The notes beneath the pieces were generated by a model that was not told where the DNA came from, searched no databases, and was given only the letters and a program-made list of their open reading frames with translations. This document shows positions 32,989-41,985 of a stretch of DNA of 48,917 nt, one piece after another. Position 1 is the first letter of the stretch; the number at the start of each line of letters is the position of its first letter. Source of the stretch: Candidatus Kapaibacterium sp. (GTDB taxonomy: Bacteria > Bacteroidota > Ignavibacteria > Kapaibacteriales > UBA2268); assembly GCA_026390695.1 (NCBI GenBank), contig JAPLFL010000072.1, positions 1 through 48,917 on the forward strand. Reading direction: 5' to 3'. The position numbers were made by a program, and so were the translations under genes.

Positions 32989-34350
32989 TTACTTGATAAC
33001 TTTTCGAACCTTCAACCTTGAAATATAATTACCTGGCAAATGCTTAGGGTAATTTTTATCATCATGACAACTCGAACAAATCGGTTTATCCGAATAGATT
33101 TTATTTTCATGACAGGATTCGCAATCCATCTCAATATGGCTTTTACTTAGTGCTAATCCAGTTCTTTCATGTTTGAATTTACCCAAAGTCCATGTGGAAT
33201 GGCAGCTGTTACAGTTGCTCTTAATTTTATGTGGAGGACTTTGGTTTACATGGCATTTCTCGCATTCAAGATCCGAATGAAATGATTTTAAAGCCCAACC
33301 TGTAGAACGTAGATGATCAAAGGCGTTCATTATAACTTTACTGTGGCATTTGGAACACTTATCATCTTTATGGCAGTTACCGCAAGGTTTATGATGATCC
33401 TCATGTGTTTTGGTATGCTTGACTGCAATAGATTCATTCTCTTCAAATTTAGCAACTGTATTGGTTTTATTGTGGCATTTAACGCAATTATCTTCCAAAT
33501 GGCAGGTTTTGCAATCAATATTAAATAGCCCTGAATGCTCATCGTGATAAAAAGTAACAATTTGTCCTTTTTCATAATTTGTAGTCCAAATCATACGTTT
33601 TGGAAAAGGAACTTCCGGATGGATTTTTCCTTCAAGACGCTTGATCTGGTCTTTAGTACGTGCCTCTGAATCTTTATCAATCGGAACATGGCAGCTATTT
33701 TCACAACTATTTGTTTTGCTCCATTGACGGTGGCAATTCATGCACTGCCTGTGGATGGCTCCTTGCAGATCGGGAAGGCTGATATTTTCACGTTTACGGG
33801 CAACCTCGTGGCATTTTTTACAATTGAGAATAGGGCCTGTTGTATTGTAATGATGACATCCTCCACAACCTGTGGACATAGCTGACATCTGAGCATGTTG
33901 TTTATGTGAAAAAACTACTTTTGAATACCTTTCCCTGAGTTCATCTATGATAACAATTTCCGGCCCTTCCGAAGGGGCATGGTAAATTGAAATCATTTCG
34001 TTTTTGGGACAATTTATCAGGCATGGATCTTTTTTTGTAGGATATTCGCAATTATGGCATGTCTTACAATTTATTGCACCTTTTGAGTGAATATTTTTCC
34101 AGTCCGTAGCTTGAGCCACAGTTTTTTGACTCTTTTTAACTTCTTTATGAGGTAACAGCGGATTTGAAAATAAAGCAAATATTCCGAATGAGATAAATAT
34201 TAAACAAATTATAGAAAATCCTTTAAGACTAATCTTACCTAAGGAGCCATGGATCAAATATCTTTCTGCTGTTTCATTTTTATTATTTGATGGAAAATGA
34301 TTATTCAGCAGTTTCAAAATGACTTTTTTAAAATCAATTAGCTTTCTCAT
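32989..34350 (-). CDS. Membrane-anchored multihaem cytochrome c (12 CXXCH plus one CXXXCH)
   Basis: Periplasmic electron carrier. An N-terminal cytoplasmic part of about 43 residues precedes one membrane helix (about 44-63, SIICLIFISFGIFALFS), then a haem-rich body. Canonical haem motifs: CKTCH, CGGCH, CKKCH, CMNCH, CKTCH, CVKCH, CGNCH, CSKCH, CEKCH, CNSCH, CESCH, CSSCH (twelve). A thirteenth site is CENSCH, a rare CXXXCH. Many extra His provide axial ligands. It is the third gene of the Fe-S/NrfD/cytochrome operon; it overlaps nrfD by 4 nt. It is related in style to HmcA/Tmc/class III cytochromes but the exact subgroup is unclear. Confidence 0.9.
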   Translation of the reverse strand: MRKLIDFKKVILKLLNNHFPSNNKNETAERYLIHGSLGKISLKGFSIICLIFISFGIFALFSNPLLPHKEVKKSQKTVAQATDWKNIHSKGAINCKTCHNCEYPTKKDPCLINCPKNEMISIYHAPSEGPEIVIIDELRERYSKVVFSHKQHAQMSAMSTGCGGCHHYNTTGPILNCKKCHEVARKRENISLPDLQGAIHRQCMNCHRQWSKTNSCENSCHVPIDKDSEARTKDQIKRLEGKIHPEVPFPKRMIWTTNYEKGQIVTFYHDEHSGLFNIDCKTCHLEDNCVKCHNKTNTVAKFEENESIAVKHTKTHEDHHKPCGNCHKDDKCSKCHSKVIMNAFDHLRSTGWALKSFHSDLECEKCHVNQSPPHKIKSNCNSCHSTWTLGKFKHERTGLALSKSHIEMDCESCHENKIYSDKPICSSCHDDKNYPKHLPGNYISRLKVRKVIK

Positions 34351-35612
34351 AATATCACCTTTGATTTTGTTTTTGCGATTTCTACATGATTATGATTTTG
34401 AGTAATAACTGGGAAAATCATGACGCATGCCCTATAGAATAGAACAAGCATTGCTACAAATCCGATAGTTACAGAAAGTTCACCAATAGAAGGATAATAA
34501 GCCACTTTTGCATAAGGTGGCTTATATGCAGTGATGAAATTATTTATTCTATTGAGCAGTACTCCAAAAATTACCAAAGATGAAGCTGTGAAGAGTAATT
34601 TTGAACTTTGGAGTACTTTTTTATTTAAAAACATTATTAGAGGTACAATAACTCCGATAATCATTTCAGAATAAAACATAATTGCAGGGAAAGTCAATTC
34701 TTTTAAATAAACAAAAGTTTCTCGGATAAACATATCTCCGAGTTTGAAAGCTAAGTAAATTCCAAGAATCGGGCCAACCATAGAACCTAATTTGGATAAA
34801 ACATGCATTTCAGGTGCAAGTTTAAATGATCTTGAAGCCAAAATGGATTCGAAAATAACCATCGGAAAGCCTACGGATATAGCGGAAACCAAGAATAGAA
34901 GCGGTAAAACCGGAGTTTGCCAAAGTGGGTGCATCTTATCTCCGGCAATTACCATAAGTGTACCAAGAGACGACTGATGCAGCGTGGATAGTACAACACC
35001 TGCAATAATAAATATAAACATGACTTTGTTTATTGTTTTATCAGTTAGTCGAAGAAAAAATTCAAGAATCGGATTAAAGATTTTTAGAAATCCCCACATT
35101 TTAACCCTTCCCATAAATCTTTCTGTAACTAATGGTAAAAACTCAATGTAAAGAACTGTTAAATAAATCATAACACATATACCAACCTCGAATAATGCTG
35201 AATTGCCGTTCCACATAACGAGTGGATGCCAAATATAATAGTAACGACCGATATCGACAAAAACTCCGCATGCAACAAAAGTATATCCAAGCAATGCGGT
35301 TAATAGAGCTGGTCTGACAATTGAATGATACTCATCTTTGTGCATAACATGTCCCAATGCAGCCGATGTAAAACCACCGGCGGCTAAAGCAACACCTGCT
35401 GCCACATCCACTCCAATCCATAGCCCCCACGGATAAAAATTATTCAAATTAGTAACGGATCCAATACCAAATAAAAAACGTCCTGCAAGAAAAACTAATC
35501 CGTTGAGTGCAAACAAACATAAAATAATAACTCCCGGAGTAAAGAACTTGAATTTTACTTGAGAAGGAAGATGACTATTATGGCTGATTTGATTTAATGT
35601 TAAATTATTCAT
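34347..35612 (-). CDS. NrfD/PsrC-like quinone-interacting membrane subunit
   Basis: Integral subunit that exchanges electrons and protons with menaquinone. About ten hydrophobic helices are visible, with NNFYPWGLWIGVDVAAGVALAAG, a motif near helix 2 of NrfD/HybB proteins, and DEYHSIVRPALLTALLGY after it. The ATG at 35610-35612 has an excellent GGAGGG and gives 421 residues (normal for HybB/NrfD types, about 390-430). The frame is open further upstream, to 35690, but that would overlap the Fe-S gene by 86 nt. With this start the overlap is 8 nt. No gene-specific family name is assigned. Confidence 0.87.
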   Translation of the reverse strand: MNNLTLNQISHNSHLPSQVKFKFFTPGVIILCLFALNGLVFLAGRFLFGIGSVTNLNNFYPWGLWIGVDVAAGVALAAGGFTSAALGHVMHKDEYHSIVRPALLTALLGYTFVACGVFVDIGRYYYIWHPLVMWNGNSALFEVGICVMIYLTVLYIEFLPLVTERFMGRVKMWGFLKIFNPILEFFLRLTDKTINKVMFIFIIAGVVLSTLHQSSLGTLMVIAGDKMHPLWQTPVLPLLFLVSAISVGFPMVIFESILASRSFKLAPEMHVLSKLGSMVGPILGIYLAFKLGDMFIRETFVYLKELTFPAIMFYSEMIIGVIVPLIMFLNKKVLQSSKLLFTASSLVIFGVLLNRINNFITAYKPPYAKVAYYPSIGELSVTIGFVAMLVLFYRACVMIFPVITQNHNHVEIAKTKSKVIL

Positions 35613-36597
35613 TTTTTCCCTCCATATCGATTCTATGAATTTTTTCAATTCTCTCTTCTTCTTCGATTTCTTTACTAATTTCAGTATCAATTTCTTTTTT
35701 CATTTTGGACATCCACATCAGACCACCTAATAAAGCGTAAAGTGAGGCAGGTGGTATAAAATATGCAAAAATACCGTGCTGTATTGATTCGGATACACCA
35801 GGAGCAGCTTTCTGGCTGAGTTTTGGGAATCCAATTTCAGTGAATATTTTACTTGCTAAGTAAAGCCATGAAGTCCCACCGGCTTCGTATTCACCATAAA
35901 TATAATCAAGATAAACCTCCGGTTTGCGTTTAATTCTGTTGCGCGCTTCGCGAATTAATTCCGATCGCGGACCAAAGGTTATTGCTTCAACCGGACAAAT
36001 ATCAACACAGGCTGGAATATCGCCACCCTTCTGCCTTTCGGCACAAAAATCACATTTGTAAATCATCGGTTGAATGGCTTTTTCATAGTCGAAGGTAGGT
36101 ACCTGAAACGGACATGCAACCATACAATAACGACAACCTATACATTTGTCGGAATCCCAGACTACGGGACCTTTTGCAGTTTTGGAGAAAGCTCCGACAA
36201 TACATGCCGAAACGCAGGCAGGGCGGTCGCAGTGCATACATTGCTGTTTCACGTTGATCGGGATTAAACGATTCTTTGGATTTTCAAATTCATTGACTAC
36301 GGTTAATGATGAATTACTTGGGCGACGGAATTCTTGAAAAACTTTCCGATTATTAAAACTTTCAATTTCTGGAACCGGCATTTTATGAGCTTTAGCACAG
36401 GCCCATTCGCAATGACGGCATCCGACACAAAGAGTTGTGTCAACTAAGGCTCCAAATCTATCTTCCGATAAAATATTTTCTGCACCTGCATAAGCAGCAG
36501 AATAGCTCAGACCGGCCACACCGGCTCCGACAGTAGCTATCCCTTTCAGAAAATCCCTTCTCGAATTCGATTTGGAATTAACTTCTTCAGGATTCAT
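35605..36597 (-). CDS. Tat-exported four-cluster ferredoxin subunit with C-terminal membrane helix (HybA-like)
   Basis: Electron-transfer subunit on the periplasmic face. A Tat signal (SRRDFLKGIATVGAGVAGLS) directs export of the folded protein. Four [4Fe-4S] motifs are seen: CVGCRHCEWAC (from Cys57), CMHCDRPACVSAC, CIGCRYCMVACPF and CDFCAERQKGGDIPACVDIC. A C-terminal hydrophobic helix (IFAYFIPPASLYALLGGLMW) matches HybA. It heads the operon with NrfD and the multihaem cytochrome c. The layout resembles Hyb, Hmc, Tmc or Qrc type quinone oxidoreductase modules without the catalytic subunit. A clear promoter is at 36661-36692. Confidence 0.92.
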   Translation of the reverse strand: MNPEEVNSKSNSRRDFLKGIATVGAGVAGLSYSAAYAGAENILSEDRFGALVDTTLCVGCRHCEWACAKAHKMPVPEIESFNNRKVFQEFRRPSNSSLTVVNEFENPKNRLIPINVKQQCMHCDRPACVSACIVGAFSKTAKGPVVWDSDKCIGCRYCMVACPFQVPTFDYEKAIQPMIYKCDFCAERQKGGDIPACVDICPVEAITFGPRSELIREARNRIKRKPEVYLDYIYGEYEAGGTSWLYLASKIFTEIGFPKLSQKAAPGVSESIQHGIFAYFIPPASLYALLGGLMWMSKMKKEIDTEISKEIEEEERIEKIHRIDMEGKNE

Positions 36598-36660
36598 TTT
36601 TTTACCCTTAAATTGTTATTTATTAGGTAATCTCATTAATTATTATTAAAGATTACATTA

Positions 36661-36692
36661 CAAAATTAATAATTTAAGTTATAGAAAACAAA
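36661..36692 (-). promoter_or_regulatory. Bacteroidota-type promoter of the Fe-S/NrfD/cytochrome operon
   Basis: On the minus strand TTTG (36689-36692), a 20-nt spacer and TAATTTTG (36661-36668) occur in order, identical in sequence and spacing to the promoter at 16460-16491. Transcription would start near 36654, about 57 nt before the ATG at 36597. Confidence 0.7.
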
Positions 36693-36934
36693 ATATATTT
36701 TAATAATTTGTTGAAATTCTATATATTTAACTATGGCAAAACTTAAAATGAGGTCATCAATCATTTGTTATTAGTTTGATACTTAATAAAATTTATCAAA
36801 TTAGAAATAATGTTGAAAATTTTTGGAAATAGTTAAGAAATAATTTGGAATTTCAATTATTATTGTTTAAATTGCAAAATCAGCCAGCATAAAGTCGAAT
36901 TTTCTTTGAATTGTTAACTAAATAAGTTTTCGTT

Positions 36935-37927
36935 ATGAAAATAAAGACTTTTTTCTATGCTTTTTTAATCCTACTTTTTTCTTGTGTCGGAAGGGATGAA
37001 AACCATTTTCCTGCTTTTCGCACAACTCCTGTCAAGGAGAATTCAGCCAATTCAATAACCATAAAACAAGCCACCAAAGCTAATACCGGATCTAATAACG
37101 GTAATTTTAGTCAATATTCGATTGATGAATTTCTAAAGAAAGGCTCATTAGTAATCGTTAATTTTACTCTTGAGAAAAATGAAATATCATATCTGCTGAA
37201 AGCAGCTAAGGAAGCCAAGAATATTAAATTTTATGCTTCAAAACTTGATAAATCCGAAATAAATAAAATTATTTCACAAAAAGCTACTTTATATTTTGAA
37301 TCATCTGAATTTTCAGTAGATGATTTGAATGCTTATATCAAATATTCAAATTCTCTTAACTTTAAAAATATATATATCTTAATCAATAAATTCGACAAAA
37401 GTACCAAGAATTATATTTTGTCTGATTCTAAATTAAAATTTAATGCAAAAGTACCCTATAATTCATTAATTCAATTAATTGAAATTGCGAAAAATAATAA
37501 TGCTCAAATTGAAATAAACAGCCATGGCTATAGCCCGAAGCAATTGGAAAATTTATTAACATCTGGTGCTAAAATTACAATTAATTCAAATATTGGTGAA
37601 CTTGAACTTAATGAATTAATTAAAAATTATCCAGATAAATTAACTTTATTCTCTTATCAGGATTCAGCGACTAACTTAAGAAATTATATTGAGTCAGGCA
37701 TTAAAATAATAATAAATAATCAGGATAAAACATACATCAGCTCTGAGCTTTCAGCCTTATTGAAAGAATTTCCGAATAAAGCGAAGAATATTTCGATTTT
37801 GGCGCAAAACTTTTTCCCACCCGATCTTGCAATCTTCAGACTGAACAAAGCTAATGTTTTATTTATGTGTGACTCTGATCATCTTGATTTAAAGGATTCC
37901 ATTTCAAGTCATGCAAAGAAAAAATAA
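36935..37927 (+). CDS. Lipoprotein with alpha/beta solenoid repeats
   Basis: A lipoprotein signal ends at Cys17 (AFLILLFSC). From about residue 50 on, the chain is a run of about ten half-repeats of 22-26 residues, each a short beta strand plus a helix: GSLVIVNFTLEKNEISYLLK, ATLYFESSEFSVDDLNAYIK, AQIEINSHGYSPKQLENLL, AKITINSNIGELELNELIK, IKIIINNQDKTYISSELSA, and so on. The strand phrase xIxIN and the LxxLIK helix recur. This looks like a leucine-rich-repeat-like solenoid, suited to protein binding. No catalytic motif was seen and I do not recognise a family. A second lipoprotein follows after 35 nt. Confidence 0.75.
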   Translation: MKIKTFFYAFLILLFSCVGRDENHFPAFRTTPVKENSANSITIKQATKANTGSNNGNFSQYSIDEFLKKGSLVIVNFTLEKNEISYLLKAAKEAKNIKFYASKLDKSEINKIISQKATLYFESSEFSVDDLNAYIKYSNSLNFKNIYILINKFDKSTKNYILSDSKLKFNAKVPYNSLIQLIEIAKNNNAQIEINSHGYSPKQLENLLTSGAKITINSNIGELELNELIKNYPDKLTLFSYQDSATNLRNYIESGIKIIINNQDKTYISSELSALLKEFPNKAKNISILAQNFFPPDLAIFRLNKANVLFMCDSDHLDLKDSISSHAKKK

Positions 37928-37962
37928 TATTGAAATCATTGTTAAACATATAAGATAAATTT

Positions 37963-39183
37963 ATGAAAATATTAATCTCTTCATTCACAGCGGCGCTACT
38001 ATTAATTTCATGTGCTAATCATAAGTTTCAGGAAGAACTTATCGCTCCCTTCCAAAAGAAAGCTGATATTAAAATCGAAAATCCGGAATACGAAATGACA
38101 AATGTTGCTATTACGGATTTGGCAAAGAAATTTGACGGGTTTGTGAAATCATCCTCTGTTGATTTTGCCGCTGCTAATCACAAATCAGCAGTTTTCACAT
38201 TGAACATACCTTTCACATTCTTTAATAATTTTCTTGCTTCTTTCCATGAGCAGTTTAAATCCGATATTAAGTCCGAGGCAATATCAAACGAAGAGGCTCT
38301 GGCACGTGTTTATTATGCTGATGTGAAGAAACTTCAGAAAACTCGCGAGGTTCAAGAAGATTTGATGGAAAATTATACTCATATTGGCAATAATGACCAA
38401 AAAATTATATTAAAGTATGAAATTGACAAGCTGTCAGCCGAATTAGAAGAATTGCAGCAGAGGCGGCTCAGTCTTTTGGAATCACTGAATTATTCAACTG
38501 TTACCATCACATGGTCAGCACCTGCTTTGGCATCTTGTCCACACGAAGAAAAATCGGATAGCCCACATCGCTTTTTCAATTTTCCACCGACAAAGGGAGG
38601 AGTAATCCCCGGTATGCCTGATCTGGAGTTCTTGGATGATCATTCTGGAAAAAAGCATTGTGATGAAATAGGGGAGACTCGTGAGATAATTTTAGACAAA
38701 TGTGGACAGGAAGTGGATTTCCATCTGGGTGAGCCGGTGAAAATAACTATGGACGGGCTTGACATGAATAATACCGATATTATTACGAAGATTGACTATG
38801 AGAACAACAATATAACTTTGAAGGTTGCACCTTATGGTAAGGGTGAAATTAATTTGAATAAAAAGTGTGAAATAATCAATGTAGGATTAGGCCCGCTACC
38901 AAAGATTATTCCCGGATCGGATATTTCTCTTTCCCAGATAATAATCACTCCGAGAGTTGATGATGATTGCAATCTTATTGGCTATGAACTACGAGCGGGA
39001 ACAGTTGAATCGGGTTGTGCAGATGGGCGTCCAAACTTGAAAAGATTGAAAAAGTGTACAACTTTTAAGAAGTTTCTTCCTAAAGAGAATAAAACAAATT
39101 ATAGAAATAATGCGATGCCAAGACACAAATCGAAAGTAAGAACCAAAATTAGTTCGCTGCCGCCACCGCCACCGATTGAGTAA
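37963..39183 (+). CDS. DUF4349-like lipoprotein
   Basis: A lipoprotein signal ends at Cys17 (TAALLLISC). Residues about 30-185 match the DUF4349 pattern: a strand (ADIKIENPEYEMTN), LAKKFDGFVKSSSVD, FTLNIPFTFFNNFLASF, then two long helices (EEALARVYYADVKKLQKTRE, ELEELQQRRLSLLESLNYST) as a coiled coil. DUF4349 is a family of extracytoplasmic proteins without a proven role. The C-terminal 210 residues, with GKKHCDEIGE and a repeated strand-like DDCNLIGY, are not recognised; the chain ends PPPPPIE. The gene stop is directly tail-to-tail (0 nt) with the symporter gene. Confidence 0.75.
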   Translation: MKILISSFTAALLLISCANHKFQEELIAPFQKKADIKIENPEYEMTNVAITDLAKKFDGFVKSSSVDFAAANHKSAVFTLNIPFTFFNNFLASFHEQFKSDIKSEAISNEEALARVYYADVKKLQKTREVQEDLMENYTHIGNNDQKIILKYEIDKLSAELEELQQRRLSLLESLNYSTVTITWSAPALASCPHEEKSDSPHRFFNFPPTKGGVIPGMPDLEFLDDHSGKKHCDEIGETREIILDKCGQEVDFHLGEPVKITMDGLDMNNTDIITKIDYENNNITLKVAPYGKGEINLNKKCEIINVGLGPLPKIIPGSDISLSQIIITPRVDDDCNLIGYELRAGTVESGCADGRPNLKRLKKCTTFKKFLPKENKTNYRNNAMPRHKSKVRTKISSLPPPPPIE

Positions 39184-40389
39184 TCATCGCTGCTCCCACT
39201 TATCTATTACCGCTGACGCTAAACAATTGCCAATCAGATTAGTTGAGGTGCGGGCCATATCCATTAACTCATCCACTCCTAAGATGACGGCTACTCCTTC
39301 AAGTGGCAAACCAAAGGAAATTAATGTGCCGGATAGTATGACAAGTGAGGCTCGTGGAACCGCTGCTATCCCTTTTGTGGTCAACATCAAGGTAAGCATC
39401 ATTAAGATTTGTGTTCCGATAGAAAGATGTACACCGGCAGCCTGAGCCACAAATATTGATGCCACTGCCAAATATAAAGTTGAACCGTCAAGATTGAATG
39501 AATATCCTGCTGGAAGAACAAAAGATACAATTCTTCGGGGTATTCCGAAGGCTGTCATATTCTCAATTGCTTTTGGAAGTGCAGCATCACTTGAAGTTGT
39601 GGAAAAAGCTATCAGTGCTGGTTCTTTGACAGCATTAAAAAATTTCTTTATTGGGATTTTTGCAATTTTTATTATTGGGAAAAATACAAATAAGAAAAAA
39701 ATGATTAATGCTCCATATAATGTCCCGACAAGTTTGCCAAGATTGATCAGAATCGACCAGCCACTGTGTCCGACTGTACATGCCATAGCTGCTCCGATGC
39801 CAAAAGGAGCGAACTTCATAACGATGCCTGTGAATTTGAACATGGTTTCCGCCAATCCTTCGCAGAAATTCAGGATGGTTTCTTTTGGCTTTCCGCTAAT
39901 CTGAGTGAGTGCAATGGAAAATAAAATTGTAAACACGACAACCTGCAATACATCGTTGTTTGCGGCTGATTCTATAAAACTTTTCGGAAAAACATGTTCA
40001 ATTGTTTCTTGCCATGTTAATACTTTGGCTGGAATAATATTGGTTGTTGAACTGGGCGGTAGGATAACTCCTACTCCGGGCTGAGTAATATTAACAGCTA
40101 CCAAACCGATTATCAGGGCTAATGTTGTTACAATTTCAAAATAGATAAGACTTCGGACAGCTAATCTGCCCATGGCTTTTAAATCATTCGAATGACCGGC
40201 AATGCCAACTGTTAATGTACTAAATAGAATTGGAACGATTATTAATTTAATTAATCTTAAAAAAACATTGGATATTACTTTAAGATTCTGCGAAAATTCA
40301 GGGAAGATTCCTCCGATTGCCGCACCTATGAACATTGAGATGATTATCCACTGTGTAAGACTTATTCGTCTGAGCTGCTTAACGATCAT
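39184..40389 (-). CDS. Dicarboxylate/amino acid:cation symporter (DctA/GltP family)
   Basis: Na+ or H+ coupled uptake of C4-dicarboxylates or glutamate/aspartate. About eight hydrophobic helices are present, with the family hallmarks AFSTTSSDAALPKAIENM (Ser-rich HP1 loop), AGYSFNLDGSTLYLAVASIF (NMDGT-like, here NLDGS) and AAVPRASLVILSGTL (HP2). 401 residues, normal. The substitution NMDGT to NLDGS affects a cation site and could modify ion preference. It overlaps ybbR by 11 nt and follows it on the same strand. The exact substrate cannot be read. Confidence 0.9.
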   Translation of the reverse strand: MIVKQLRRISLTQWIIISMFIGAAIGGIFPEFSQNLKVISNVFLRLIKLIIVPILFSTLTVGIAGHSNDLKAMGRLAVRSLIYFEIVTTLALIIGLVAVNITQPGVGVILPPSSTTNIIPAKVLTWQETIEHVFPKSFIESAANNDVLQVVVFTILFSIALTQISGKPKETILNFCEGLAETMFKFTGIVMKFAPFGIGAAMACTVGHSGWSILINLGKLVGTLYGALIIFFLFVFFPIIKIAKIPIKKFFNAVKEPALIAFSTTSSDAALPKAIENMTAFGIPRRIVSFVLPAGYSFNLDGSTLYLAVASIFVAQAAGVHLSIGTQILMMLTLMLTTKGIAAVPRASLVILSGTLISFGLPLEGVAVILGVDELMDMARTSTNLIGNCLASAVIDKWEQR

Positions 40390-41371
40390 TGATATTTGCG
40401 AGTTTAGGATTTAAAAGATTTCCGTTCTTTGTTATCTGTTTATAATGATAAATCAATAATGGTTCGGTATTTAATATTCTAATATTATTAGGAGAATAGA
40501 TCAGTGGCTTTAGAACGCCGGTTGAATCGTGTATAATATCAGTATAATCAATATATGCATAGATTTTATCAGGTGATAAATTTGCTATTTCATTGATTCC
40601 ACCACGAATATTAATACTTAAAATCTGTGGAGCAAGTCTGTGGCCATTTGGCAAGCTTCCGCCCCTGATTTTTACAGGAATATCAAAAAGTTTTAGCTCT
40701 GCTATTTGCTGAATATCACAAGTCAGTTCTACTTTTTCAACATCAAGATCAATTATATTTGAAATGGAATCAATTAGTCCAATTTGAACTTGAATTGGTT
40801 TCTGAATGTTTGTGATTTCAAAATAATTGGTTCTCCATTTTTTAATATTCTTCACTACTTTAGAATTGCCACGAATATTTACGCTGTCGGGTTTAAGATT
40901 TACTTTGCCAACCAATGCAAATCCTTCACGTGGAACAATTTTTATATTAGCTTCCACTGGAACTCGCACGAGCTCTATCTTCCCTGTTTTTACTCCAATA
41001 GCTTCTGGCATTACGTCTAATGCTTCTACATTTAGTAGTGACTGAACGTTTTTTAAAATTTCCTTTCTTGAAATGAGATAATCATCAGTGCTGATATTAG
41101 TTCTGGATAAATCTACAATGCAAGCAACTGATGAATTTAAAAACATATAATTAAACAGGTTCCAACCGCTTCCCCGAATTTCAATTGAGATAAATTCCGG
41201 TGGTAGATCCTCTATGGCTCTATCATTTGGAATTTTTATTTTTAATGGAATTGGTATATATGTCGTATATATGTTGTTCAAATTTGTATAAACCCAAAGC
41301 GCCAACGCAAATAAAATAGAGAAAAAGAATGACTTTGAAAATAATCTCTTTCTTATTGCTTTAGCTTTCAT
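40379..41371 (-). CDS. YbbR-like domain membrane protein
   Basis: A single N-terminal membrane helix (about residues 14-28, FSILFALALWVYTNL) precedes YbbR-like repeats: IPIPLKIKIPNDRAIEDLPP with IEIRGSGWNLF, then VPVEANIKIVPREGFALVG, PDSVNIRGNSKVVKNIKKW and ISINIRGGINEIANL. YbbR domains act outside the membrane; in Gram-positives they (CdaR) control a c-di-AMP synthase, but no cdaA gene lies nearby. 330 residues. It overlaps the symporter gene by 11 nt (translational coupling). The start ATG is at 41371, with weak upstream signals. Confidence 0.78.
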   Translation of the reverse strand: MKAKAIRKRLFSKSFFFSILFALALWVYTNLNNIYTTYIPIPLKIKIPNDRAIEDLPPEFISIEIRGSGWNLFNYMFLNSSVACIVDLSRTNISTDDYLISRKEILKNVQSLLNVEALDVMPEAIGVKTGKIELVRVPVEANIKIVPREGFALVGKVNLKPDSVNIRGNSKVVKNIKKWRTNYFEITNIQKPIQVQIGLIDSISNIIDLDVEKVELTCDIQQIAELKLFDIPVKIRGGSLPNGHRLAPQILSINIRGGINEIANLSPDKIYAYIDYTDIIHDSTGVLKPLIYSPNNIRILNTEPLLIYHYKQITKNGNLLNPKLANINDR

Positions 41372-41441
41372 ACAAATATTTAATATTAATTTAAATTAAA
41401 ATCGTAAATTACAAATTTTCCACTTACAATTATCTAATATT

Positions 41442-41981
41442 TTGAAAAACAGAGCAATATTTTTTGACCGGGACGGTATAGTAAACAAGAGAATTATCGG
41501 TGACTATATTAAAAACACCGATGAATTTGAGTTTATACCTTTTTTTATTGACCTTTTTAAGCTAATAAAAGGTCTGAATTTTTCTGCTATTATTATTAGC
41601 AATCAGCAGGGGGTCGGAAAAGGAATTATGTCTTTTGATGATCTTAACTCCGTTACCGATTTTATGCAATTGAGATTGGAACTTGAAACGGGATTTAAAT
41701 TCGATGATATTTACTATTGTACTGATTTGCATGATAGCCAGAGTTTTAATCGGAAACCAAATCCCGGTATGATTCTGAATGCAATTTCTAAATGGAAAAT
41801 TGACAGAGCTAATTCATATATGATCGGAGATAGTTTAACTGACGTTCAAGCAGGAAAAGCAGCCTCTGTTCAAACAATGTTAATTGGTGATTATAATAGA
41901 AAAAACGCACCTGAAGCTAATTTTATTTTTAGCTCTTTGGCTGAAGTTGTAGATTTTTTTATGGATATGTATGATCAATGA
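41442..41981 (+). CDS. HAD-family phosphatase, GmhB-like (D,D-heptose 1,7-bisphosphatase)
   Basis: HAD-IIIA phosphatase of 179 residues, GmhB size. Motif I FFDRDGIVN, motif II IIISNQQGVGKG, a cysteine-containing YYCTDLHDSQSFNRKPNPGM, and motif IV MIGDSLTDVQAGKAA. GmhB has a zinc loop (CxH...CxC), of which only part is visible, so related histidinol-phosphatase-like enzymes are possible. The enzyme would make ADP-heptose precursors for LPS, fitting the GT9 gene at 28426. The only possible start is TTG at 41442; no Shine-Dalgarno is seen. dusB follows after 77 nt of short repeats. Confidence 0.78.
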   Translation: MKNRAIFFDRDGIVNKRIIGDYIKNTDEFEFIPFFIDLFKLIKGLNFSAIIISNQQGVGKGIMSFDDLNSVTDFMQLRLELETGFKFDDIYYCTDLHDSQSFNRKPNPGMILNAISKWKIDRANSYMIGDSLTDVQAGKAASVQTMLIGDYNRKNAPEANFIFSSLAEVVDFFMDMYDQ

Positions 41982-41985
41982 TTAA

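Noticed and set aside
32989-36597. Nitrite reductase (Nrf) operon
   Set aside because: No NrfA-like pentahaem reductase with CXXCK; the cytochrome is a 12-13 haem carrier type.
41442-41981. Histidinol phosphatase instead of heptose bisphosphatase
   Set aside because: No his genes nearby and single-domain GmhB-like length; the presence of a heptosyltransferase-like GT9 favours GmhB, though not decisively.
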